A program made the position numbers and the translations under genes. Below, piece after piece: positions 58,326 through 64,000 of a stretch of 64,000 nt of DNA (position 1 is the stretch's first letter; every line of letters begins with the position of its first letter). This stretch comes from Corynebacterium sp. UBA2622 (GTDB lineage Bacteria > Actinomycetota > Actinomycetes > Mycobacteriales > Mycobacteriaceae): positions 68,125 through 132,124 of the forward strand of contig NZ_DDJO01000002.1 of NCBI RefSeq assembly GCF_002339505.1. The letters run 5' to 3'. The notes under the pieces were generated by a model, which did no database searches, was not told the origin of the DNA, and saw only the letters and a list, made by a program, of their open reading frames with translations.

Positions 58326-58582
58326 TACTCACGCCTCCTTCCAATAACGTCATGTCCTACAATCCGCCGGAGCATTTCGCTTGGCGACGCCCCTTCAGGC
58401 GCCCATGCAAAATGCCCCGTGCAGAAGCACGAGGCACCAGAAAGGTTTGCCACGTTCCTCCTGCGTGGGCCGTTCCCTGGAGTGGGAAACCTTCGGCCCC
58501 GGTTTCCCGGGGCGACCGACGGTCTTCGGTGAAACTTGAGCGCGGGGCCGGCAGCCGGCACCCGTTCAAACTTCGAGGAGTC
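58326..58582 (-). ncRNA. L10-type mRNA leader of rplJ-rplL
   Basis: About 250 bases of structured leader between the promoter and rplJ, with paired blocks such as GGGAAACC / GGTTTCCC and GGCACGGGGC-like GC stems. Its place before rplJ matches the L10 leader class that L10(L12)4 binds for feedback. Structure was judged by eye; no covariance search was possible. Confidence 0.5.
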
Positions 58583-58612
58583 AGTTTAGCCACCCGTGCC
58601 GCGTAATGGCAA
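58583..58612 (-). promoter_or_regulatory. Promoter of rplJ-rplL
   Basis: Minus strand: TTGCCA (58607-58612), 18-base spacer, TAAACT (58583-58588). It lies just downstream of the repeat array as read by the operon. Confidence 0.7.
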
Positions 58613-58750
58613 ATCGCGCGGCGGGTGGAGCGCGGTCGGTGGGGGTCGGGTGGGTGGCGCTGGGGTGTGATATCACGGTTTAAGTCGCCCCAGGACGCGG
58701 GGGACCCGGGCCGGAAGGGCCGTTTTGCCGACCAGGGGTTCCGTGGTCGC

Positions 58751-58824
58751 GATATCACGGTTTGCGCAATTCCCGCCCTAAATTGCCAGGTCGCGGGCGC
58801 TTCAAAAGCAGTAACCGTGATATC
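58751..58824. repeat. A-type element 1 with inverted ends
   Basis: Begins GATATCACGGTTT and ends AACCGTGATATC (12-bp inverted ends, 74 bp in total). Inner sequence CCCGCCCTAAA and GGTCGCGGGCGC is shared with element 2. It could form a hairpin as DNA or RNA. Confidence 0.75.
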
Positions 58825-58899
58825 ACGGTTTGCGTTTCTCCAGGTCGCGGAGATCCGGAACAATAGGCCGGTTCTGCCGACTTAGGGGTCCGCGGGTGG

Positions 58900-58973
58900 G
58901 ATATCACGGTTTGCGCGGATCCCGCCCTAAAGTGCCTGGTCACGGGCGCTACGAGAGTAGAAACCGTGATATC
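58900..58973. repeat. A-type element 2 with inverted ends
   Basis: Begins GATATCACGGTTT and ends AAACCGTGATATC (13-bp inverted ends). Its inner CGCCC and GGGCG could add a short stem. Its right GATATC is shared with element 3. Confidence 0.75.
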
Positions 58974-59041
58974 ACGGTTTGCGCGAACCCCGCCGTAAAA
59001 TTCCTGGTCACGGTCCCGCCGAAAACGTAAACCGTGATATC
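58968..59041. repeat. A-type element 3 with inverted ends
   Basis: Begins GATATCACGGTTT and ends AAACCGTGATATC. The inner part diverges most of the three (CCCGCCGTAAA, GGTCACGGTCCC), which suggests that the ends, not the middle, are under constraint, or that this copy is oldest. Confidence 0.7.
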
Positions 59042-59083
59042 ACGGTTCGCGCGGACCCCACCCACAGGGGCCCGCACACGGCA

Positions 59084-59113
59084 AAGCCCCGCGACAGCAA
59101 CGTCGCGGGGCTT
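59084..59113 (-). terminator. Terminator after rplA
   Basis: AAGCCCCGCGAC / GTCGCGGGGCTT, a perfect 12-bp stem with a 6-base loop, followed by TTT on the minus strand. It separates rplK-rplA from the array and rplJ-rplL. Confidence 0.88.
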
Positions 59114-59139
59114 CAGAGGTGACGGATCACCCCGGCGAA

Positions 59140-59850
59140 TTACGCCTTGGTGGCGTAGTTCTTCTGCACGCTCGGATCGATCTGGATGCCGGGGCCCTGG
59201 GTCGCAGAGACCGCGATCTTCTTCAGGTAGATGCCCTTGGCGGATGCGGGCTTGAGGCGGAGGACCTCGTCGAGTAGCGCGCCGTAGTTCTCGGCGAGCT
59301 GCTCGGCGGTGAAGGAAGCCTTGCCGATCAGCGCGTGGAGGTTGGATGCCTTGTCCACGCGGAAGGAGATCTTGCCACCCTTGACCTCCTGGATCGCCTT
59401 TGCGACGTCCGGGGTGACCGTGCCGGTCTTCGGGTTCGGCATCAGGCCGCGGGGTCCGAGGACGCGCGCGACGCGGCCGACCTTGGCCATCTGGTCCGGG
59501 GTGGCGATCGCCACGTCGAAGTCGAGCTGGCCGTTGTTGATCTGCTCGATGAGCTCGTCGGTGCCCACAATGTCGGCGCCGGCCTCCTGGGCCTTGGTGG
59601 CGTTCTCACCCTCGGCGAAGACGGCGACGCGCACGGTCTTGCCGGTGCCGTTGGGCAGGGATACCGTGCCGCGGACCAGCTGGTCCGCCTTGCGCGGGTC
59701 GACGGAGAGACGCATTGCGACATCGATGGTGGCGTCGTACTTGTCGGAGGAGGTCTCCTTGGCAAGGGTGACGGCATCGAGCGGGTGGTACAGGGTGGAG
59801 GCGTCGACCTTGGCGGCCATCTCCAGGTAGCGCTTGGACTTCTTTGCCAT
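59140..59850 (-). CDS. rplA: 50S ribosomal protein L1
   Basis: L1 (236 aa) forms the mobile L1 stalk at the E site. MAKKSKRYLEMAAKVD at the start, the conserved GPRGLMPNPKTGTVTPDV and KGIYLKKIAVSATQGPG near the end are diagnostic. ATG 59850 has AAAGGAAC upstream; 59877 is an in-frame alternative. It follows rplK by 78 bases. Confidence 0.96.
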   Translation of the reverse strand: MAKKSKRYLEMAAKVDASTLYHPLDAVTLAKETSSDKYDATIDVAMRLSVDPRKADQLVRGTVSLPNGTGKTVRVAVFAEGENATKAQEAGADIVGTDELIEQINNGQLDFDVAIATPDQMAKVGRVARVLGPRGLMPNPKTGTVTPDVAKAIQEVKGGKISFRVDKASNLHALIGKASFTAEQLAENYGALLDEVLRLKPASAKGIYLKKIAVSATQGPGIQIDPSVQKNYATKA

Positions 59851-59928
59851 GTTGTGTTCCTTTCCTGTTCTTCTCAAACAGTGGGAGTTGTGGTTGGGGC
59901 TTGGCCGGCCCTTCCACGGCGGGGGTGG

Positions 59929-60357
59929 TTACTTCTTGACCTCGATGCCCATGGAGCGGGCGGTGCCTGCGATGATCGCGGCGCCAGCCTCGATGTCGCG
60001 GGCGTTGAGGTCTTCCTTCTTGGTCTCCGCGATCTCCTTGCACTGGTCCCAGGTCACGGAGCCGACCTTCTGGGTGTGCGGGACGCCGGAGCCCTTCTGC
60101 AGGCCGGCGGCCTTGAGCAGGAGCTTGGCGGCCGGCGGGGACTTCAGGATGAAGGTGAAGGAGCGGTCCTCGTAGACCGTGATCTCAACCGGGATGATGT
60201 TGCCACGCATGGACTCGGTGGCGGCGTTGTATGCCTTGGTGAACTCGACGATGTTCACGCCGTGGGCACCCAGTGCGGGACCCACCGGCGGAGCCGGGTT
60301 CGCCATGCCTGCCTCGATCTGCAGCTTGATCAGGCCGGTGACCTTCTTCTTTGCCAT
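59929..60357 (-). CDS. rplK: 50S ribosomal protein L11
   Basis: L11 (142 aa) binds the GTPase centre of 23S rRNA. KVTGLIKLQIEAGMANPAPP and PVGPALGAHGVNI at the start, and RDIEAGAAIIAGTARSMGI at the end, are signatures. It has its own transcription start downstream of the nusG terminator. Confidence 0.96.
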   Translation of the reverse strand: MAKKKVTGLIKLQIEAGMANPAPPVGPALGAHGVNIVEFTKAYNAATESMRGNIIPVEITVYEDRSFTFILKSPPAAKLLLKAAGLQKGSGVPHTQKVGSVTWDQCKEIAETKKEDLNARDIEAGAAIIAGTARSMGIEVKK

Positions 60358-60464
60358 CGAATTACCTCAATTCCTTGGTACGGCCCCCGGCCACGATGCA
60401 CTGCCGGGAGCTTCCGGATGCCCCGCCTCGAAGCGGCGCGGGCCACCGGGGATGAATGAATGAA

Positions 60465-60501
60465 AAACGTCGCGTGAGTCTTTTGAACACACGCGACGTT
60501 T
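60465..60501 (-). terminator. Terminator after nusG
   Basis: AAACGTCGCGTG / CACGCGACGTTT, a perfect 12-bp stem with a 13-base loop, continuing into five T on the minus strand. It lies 33 bases after the nusG stop. Confidence 0.88.
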
Positions 60502-60533
60502 CACTTTAAGGCCTCGTCCAGGCCAAACGCAAA

Positions 60534-61691
60534 CTAGATGATGCGCTCGATCTGGTCGGCGGTCAGCTCCACCGGGGTCTCGCGCCCGAAGATGGACACG
60601 AGGGCCTGGATCTTGCCGGTGACCGGGTCGATCTCGGAAATGGTCGCCGAGACTGACGCCAGGGCGCCGGAGAGGATAGTGACGGCCTCGCCGACCTGGT
60701 AGTCGTGCGCGAGGGCCGGGGTGGTGTTCTCCTCCGGCATGGCCACGACCGTCTCCCCCTCGGCGTTCGCCTGGGAGGGCTGGCCCTCAACGGGGGTCTC
60801 CTTCGGCATCAGGAAGCGCGCGACATCACGGTGCTTGACCGGGGTCGCGTTGCCCTCGTTGCCGACGAAGGAGGTGACACCCGGAGTCTCGCGCACCACG
60901 GACCAGGCGGCGTCGTTCATGTCCATGCGGACGAGGACGTAGCCCGGAAGCAGCTTGCGCTTGACCACCTTGCGCTTGCCATCCTTGAGCTCGATGGCCT
61001 GCTCGATGGGCACAACGACGTCAAAGATGGAATCCTCCACCTCGAGGGTCTGGATGCGCATGTCGAGGTTGGTTTTCACTTTGTTCTCGTAACCCGAGTA
61101 CGACTGAATGATGTACCAGTCGCCCGGGAGCTTCTTCAGCTCGCGGGTGTATTCGCGCAGGCGGCGGCGGTACTCGCTGTCGCTCGCCTCCTCCTCGGGC
61201 GCTCCCTCGAGGGCACCCTCCGGGGAAGCCTCCCCTTCCGGTGCACCCGGTTCGAGGGAGGTGGCCCCCTGCTCGCCGAGTAACTCGGACGAGAGCTCGT
61301 GCGGTGCCGCGGTGTCGCCGTCATCGCCGGAGGTGGCTGCGGCGGCGTGATCGTCGGCCTCGGCGCGGTCGAAGGCGGCCGGCGCACCGGCATCCGCCCC
61401 TTCGGCGTCTTCTGCCGCAGCATCCCCCTCGGCGCGGAACATCATGGCCTCGGGGGCGTCACCGGCCTCGAGCGAACTCGCCTCGGCCATCACGGCCTTC
61501 TCGACGTCGTCAGGCAAATCGGGCTCACCCATGTGTCTGTCAGACTCCTCGTCGGACTCGCCCGACTCATCGGCCTTCTCCGCCTTCTTGGCCTCCTTGG
61601 CCTCCGGGTCGGTCTGGGGCTGCACGGGGGCACCCTCGTCAACCATCTCGGCCTCGTTGGTCTCCAGCTTCTTGCCGTTGTCTTCAGCCAT
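60534..61691 (-). CDS. nusG: Transcription termination/antitermination factor NusG with long acidic N-terminus
   Basis: NusG links RNA polymerase to the ribosome or Rho. The C-terminal half is standard: an NGN domain beginning GDWYIIQSYSGYENKVKTNL near residue 190 and a KOW domain (YQVGEAVTILSGALASVSAT) near the end. Ahead of it are about 185 acidic, Ala/Glu/Asp-rich residues, so the protein is 385 aa against about 180 in E. coli. ATG 61691 has GAGGAGG upstream. Function of the tail is unknown. It follows secE. Confidence 0.95.
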   Translation of the reverse strand: MAEDNGKKLETNEAEMVDEGAPVQPQTDPEAKEAKKAEKADESGESDEESDRHMGEPDLPDDVEKAVMAEASSLEAGDAPEAMMFRAEGDAAAEDAEGADAGAPAAFDRAEADDHAAAATSGDDGDTAAPHELSSELLGEQGATSLEPGAPEGEASPEGALEGAPEEEASDSEYRRRLREYTRELKKLPGDWYIIQSYSGYENKVKTNLDMRIQTLEVEDSIFDVVVPIEQAIELKDGKRKVVKRKLLPGYVLVRMDMNDAAWSVVRETPGVTSFVGNEGNATPVKHRDVARFLMPKETPVEGQPSQANAEGETVVAMPEENTTPALAHDYQVGEAVTILSGALASVSATISEIDPVTGKIQALVSIFGRETPVELTADQIERII

Positions 61692-61763
61692 GGGATCCTC
61701 CTCGATCGGTTCGGAATTTTGCCCCAGCCTACCGGCTGTCCCGGAAGGGCGGGGCAATAAATT

Positions 61764-61797
61764 ATCCCGCCCTCCCCTTCTTCCGGGGTGGCGGGAT
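61764..61797 (-). terminator. Hairpin between secE and nusG
   Basis: ATCCCGCC / GGCGGGAT encloses CCCC / GGGG; the minus strand continues AATTTATT. It could attenuate read-through from secE into nusG. Confidence 0.6.
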
Positions 61798-61820
61798 GCG
61801 CTTACAAACGAAGATTATAG

Positions 61821-62150
61821 CTAACGGACGAAGACTTGCTCAACTACCCAGCGGGCACCCCAGTCGACGGTCCACACCAAAGCGGTGAGAACGATGAGGA
61901 ATGCGAACACGATGAGCGTGTAGTTGAGCATCTGACTGCCGGTGGGCCAGATAACCTTGCGCAGCTCGGTGGCAACCTCACCGGGGAAGGCGGCGACTCC
62001 GTTGCCGGCCTTGTCCCCGTCATCGGTACCGCGGGCGGCGGAGCGCTTGGCCTCCTCGGAGGCGGTGGTGACGGGGGTCGCGGAGGAGGACCCGCGCAGC
62101 TGACGCTTGCCGGTCGGCCGCGCCGGATTCTGTGCATTCGGATTTGTCAC
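61821..62150 (-). CDS. secE: Preprotein translocase subunit SecE
   Basis: SecE clamps SecY in the translocon. The 109-residue product has a disordered N-terminus (about 1-53), an amphipathic helix with EVATELRKVIWPTGSQM near 57-73, then one membrane helix (about 77-97). GTG 62150 has AGGAGAGCT upstream; the frame runs into tRNA-Trp above it. secE-nusG-rplK-rplA is the classical order. Confidence 0.94.
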   Translation of the reverse strand: MTNPNAQNPARPTGKRQLRGSSSATPVTTASEEAKRSAARGTDDGDKAGNGVAAFPGEVATELRKVIWPTGSQMLNYTLIVFAFLIVLTALVWTVDWGARWVVEQVFVR

Positions 62151-62173
62151 AGCTCTCCTCTTGCTAAAAGTCT

Positions 62174-62249
62174 TGGCAGGGGCGACAGGACTCGAACCTG
62201 CAACCGACGGTTTTGGAGACCGTTGCGCTACCAATTGTGCCACGCCCCT
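62174..62249 (-). tRNA. tRNA-Trp (anticodon CCA)
   Basis: A 76-base cloverleaf with acceptor AGGGGCG / CGCCCCT, anticodon CCA in the loop TCTCCAAAA, T-arm GCAGGTTCGAGTCCTGT, and an encoded CCA end. It sits 24 bases before secE. Confidence 0.95.
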
Positions 62250-62314
62250 AGAGCACTGCCCGTGAGCAGTACGCCTACCCTACCACGGACGCCGGGGCGC
62301 CCAGTTCAGGTGAG

Positions 62315-62386
62315 TAGCGATGGAGAGAATTGAACTCTCGACACAGCGATTATGAGTCGCTTGCTCTACCACTGAGCTACACCGCC
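62315..62386 (-). tRNA. tRNA-Met (anticodon CAT)
   Basis: A 72-base cloverleaf with acceptor GGCGGTG / CATCGCT (two G-U pairs), anticodon CAT in CTCATAA and T-arm GAGAGTTCAATTCTCTC. The acceptor starts with a pair, so it is the elongator type. No CCA is encoded. Confidence 0.93.
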
Positions 62387-62420
62387 CTGTGCTTGCGCGC
62401 GTGCACGCGGCAAACAACAG

Positions 62421-62493
62421 AGCCCCCTATCAGAATCGAACTGATGACCTTTTCCTTACCATGGAAACGCTCTGCCGACTGAGCTAAGGGGGC
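62421..62493 (-). tRNA. tRNA-Thr (anticodon GGT)
   Basis: A 73-base cloverleaf with acceptor GCCCCCT / AGGGGGC, anticodon stem TTTCC / GGAAA, loop ATGGTAA and T-arm ATCAGTTCGATTCTGAT. Anticodon GGT reads ACC and ACT. No CCA encoded. Confidence 0.95.
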
Positions 62494-62709
62494 ACAGCCT
62501 CTAAGTTGTGGGCCTTGCAGCCCGCTCCGTTGAAGCCTTGAAAAGATTAACCCAACACACATTTGGAACACAAATCCGCAGGAAGGCAATGATTTTCCCG
62601 TGCGCGGAGCCGTCGCACGACACCCCCTCCCCCGCACCGGAATCCGCACGCGGCGCCGACCGGAAACGGCGAAACCCGCCACCGTGGAGGTGACGGGTTT
62701 CGGTGTCTG

Positions 62710-62791
62710 TGCCAGGTAGAAGATTCGAACTTCTGAAGGCAATGCCGGCGGATTTACAGTCCGCTCCCTTTGGCCGCTCGGGCAACCTGGC
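62710..62791 (-). tRNA. tRNA-Tyr (anticodon GTA)
   Basis: An 82-base class II cloverleaf with acceptor GCCAGGT / ACCTGGC, anticodon stem GCGGA / TCCGC, loop CTGTAAA, and a long variable arm. T-arm AGAAGTTCGAATCTTCT. No CCA encoded. Confidence 0.95.
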
Positions 62792-62866
62792 GAGCACGTA
62801 ACGTGCGAGGGATACTTTACAACACCCCGGGCGCAAATCAACAAATCGGCAGTTCAGGACGCCGAA

Positions 62867-63883
62867 TCAGCCGACGCGCTCCACGGTGTAGGCGGAGAGC
62901 TGTCGCAGGGCGCGGTTGGCCGGGATGTCCGGCAGCCCGTCGAGCTGCTCCTCCGCGGTGGCGAGGTAGCGGTGGACGTCGGCAAGCGCGCGCTCGCGCC
63001 CGTCGGTCTGGGCGATGAGCTCGAGGGCTCGCGCGACGTCCGCGTCACTCGCGAGCGGGCCCGTGAGCAGACCTCGCAGCTCCTCGCCGGCGGGCGAGTC
63101 GTGACGCAGGGCGTAGAGCACGGGCAGGGTGAACACGCCTTCGCGAAGGTCGGTGCCGGGGACCTTGCCCGACTCCGTGGGCGAGGAGAAGATGTCGATG
63201 ATGTCGTCAACGATCTGGAAAACCATCCCGATCGCCCCGCCCAGCCTCTCGCAGCGCTCCACGATCTCGTCCCCGGCGCCCGCGTTGCGCGAGCCGAGGT
63301 AGGCGGCGGAGGCGATGAGCACGCCCGTCTTCTCCTCGATGACCTTGAGGTAATGCTCGACCGGGTCACCACCGCGCGCCCCGACCGTCTCGCGCATCTG
63401 GCCCGTTACCAGCTCGGCGAAGGTGTCCGCGAAGTGGCGGACGGTGTCGGTGTTGATCTCGCTCATCAACCGGGAGGCATGGGCGAAGAGGATGTCCCCC
63501 GCAAGGATGGCCACGGTGTTGCCCCACCGGTGGTTGGCCGATTCCACGCCGCGGCGGCGGGCGGCCTCGTCCATCACATCGTCGTGGTAGAGGGTGGCCA
63601 GGTGCACCATCTCCGTGATGGCCGCCCCCTTGACCACGTTCTCCGCTCCCGGCTCGGGGCCGAACTCGCTGCACAGCAGCGCCACGAGGGGGCGGAAACG
63701 CTTGCCCCCCGCCTTGACCAGGTGGGTGACCTTGTCGGTGACGAAGTCCTCGCCCACCGAGAGCCGCTCGTACAGCAGGTCCTCAACCCGGCCCATGCCC
63801 TCTCCGATGCGGGCGGTCAGGTCCGCGTCCCCGAGTTGCATGGTGAACTCGTGGGGCGCTGACGGTGGGCTGCCGTTGGTCAT
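62867..63883 (-). CDS. Polyprenyl diphosphate synthase (likely menaquinone side chain)
   Basis: A trans-type prenyl synthase of 338 aa that builds the long isoprenoid tail, probably of menaquinone, from IPP and an allylic primer. GKRFRP (60-65), the first Asp-rich motif DDVMD (101-105) and the second DDIID (226-230) are intact. ATG 63883 has AAGGA 10 bases upstream; 63931 is in frame but less likely. Location near secE matches octaprenyl/heptaprenyl synthase genes of related actinobacteria. Chain length cannot be read. Confidence 0.9.
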   Translation of the reverse strand: MTNGSPPSAPHEFTMQLGDADLTARIGEGMGRVEDLLYERLSVGEDFVTDKVTHLVKAGGKRFRPLVALLCSEFGPEPGAENVVKGAAITEMVHLATLYHDDVMDEAARRRGVESANHRWGNTVAILAGDILFAHASRLMSEINTDTVRHFADTFAELVTGQMRETVGARGGDPVEHYLKVIEEKTGVLIASAAYLGSRNAGAGDEIVERCERLGGAIGMVFQIVDDIIDIFSSPTESGKVPGTDLREGVFTLPVLYALRHDSPAGEELRGLLTGPLASDADVARALELIAQTDGRERALADVHRYLATAEEQLDGLPDIPANRALRQLSAYTVERVG

Positions 63884-63956
63884 CGGTGACGTCCTTGCAG
63901 GTCGATTGGCCTTCCCGGGGCGATGGGGCATCGCCGAGGGCGATTGAATTTCGCAC

Positions 63957-64000
63957 TCAACCGTAACCCACCTGCGCGGGGCCGCGCAGCAGCGGGTGGC
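63957..64000 (-). CDS. C-terminal end of an unknown gene (13 residues, cut by window edge)
   Basis: Reading leftward from the window edge, an open frame HPLLRGPAQVGYG ends at a TGA at 63957. Gene order suggests a menaquinone-related reductase such as MenJ, but 13 residues are too few to tell, and it may be a chance frame. Confidence 0.3.
   Translation of the reverse strand, partial: HPLLRGPAQVGYG

Larger units (their letters stand above)
58669..59048. repeat. Composite palindromic repeat array
   Basis: GATATCACGGTTT (last base T or C) starts at 58669, 58751, 58819, 58900, 58968 and 59036: intervals 82, 68, 81, 68, 68 bp. Copies 3, 5 and 6 are extended upstream to give a near or full 20-bp palindrome AAACCGTGATATCACGGTTT; copies 1, 2 and 4 are half-extended. 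The 68-bp intervals are alike (about 57 of 68 identical between the first two by hand count), and the 81/82-bp intervals resemble each other, so the order is B-A-B-A-A. It lies between the rplA terminator and the rplJ promoter. Function unknown. Confidence 0.9.

Noticed and set aside
58357..58863. 168-codon minus-strand frame across the rplJ leader and array
   Set aside because: It runs through the rplJ promoter, leader and repeats with Arg/Pro-rich composition; repeats translate as recurring peptide fragments only by chance.
58669..59048. CRISPR array
   Set aside because: Repeat core is only 13-20 bp, spacers of 48-62 bp are similar to each other rather than unique, and no cas gene is near.
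62520..62700. Further RNA gene or small gene between tRNA-Thr and tRNA-Tyr
   Set aside because: No cloverleaf, no convincing start and ribosome site; only spacer sequence.

Overview
The window is high-GC actinobacterial chromosome. Gene order and protein families point to a Corynebacterium (mycolic-acid actinobacteria): an ESX-4 type VII secretion locus beside truA, a DtxR-type iron box, a DUF3068 (PorA-family) envelope protein, NusG with a very long acidic N-terminus, S10 and spc ribosomal operons split by accessory genes, and several apparently leaderless genes. I do not name a species. Almost all of the window is ribosomal, transcription and translation machinery read on the minus strand, with short plus-strand or divergent accessory modules between the blocks.

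Layout, left to right. 1-5047: ESX-4 core (eccC partial, eccD, mycP, eccB). 5114-8272: a large DUF6541-like membrane protein and truA. 8373-11843: rplQ, rpoA, rpsD, rpsK, rpsM, infA (no rpmJ). 12030-15695: L,D-transpeptidase, map, adk, secY. 15922-16446: DUF1707 membrane protein (+). 16562-19249: rplO, rpmD, rpsE, rplR, rplF, rpsH. 19605-23025: accessory module of a DUF2786 gene, two perfect DnaA boxes, an AhpD-like gene, DUF6457, fdhD and a formate/nitrite channel. 23160-24426: rplE, rplX, rplN. 24770-30305: thiD, a siderophore ABC importer and a divergent siderophore-interacting protein sharing a DtxR box. 30504-35693: S10 operon (rpsQ to rpsJ). 36319-39322: six-gene Asp23/DUF2273/AmaP-type operon (+). 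39312-40016: unrecognised gene. 40124-44965: tuf, fusA, rpsG, rpsL. 45163-45708: lipoprotein (+). 45793-53379: rpoC, rpoB. 53724-57252: DUF3068 protein, succinate-semialdehyde dehydrogenase, divergent SDR. 57347-58325: rplL, rplJ with an L10-type leader. 58669-59048: a composite array of palindromic repeats. 59140-62150: rplA, rplK, nusG, secE. 62174-62791: tRNA-Trp, -Met, -Thr, -Tyr. 62867-63883: polyprenyl diphosphate synthase.

How it works together. The ribosomal blocks have very short gaps or stop/start overlaps (TAATG, ATGA) inside operons and strong hairpin terminators at their ends. The iron module is a self-contained, iron-repressed uptake and release system. The Asp23 module resembles envelope-stress operons of Gram-positive bacteria, with three Asp23-domain proteins rather than one.

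The most unusual item is the array between rplA and rplJ. It has six copies of GATATCACGGTTT/C; three extend to the 18-20 bp palindrome AAACCGTGATATCACGGTTT. Intervals alternate 82, 68, 81, 68, 68 bp, and the intervals are themselves related, so it is neither a CRISPR array nor a simple tandem repeat. No function is known to me.
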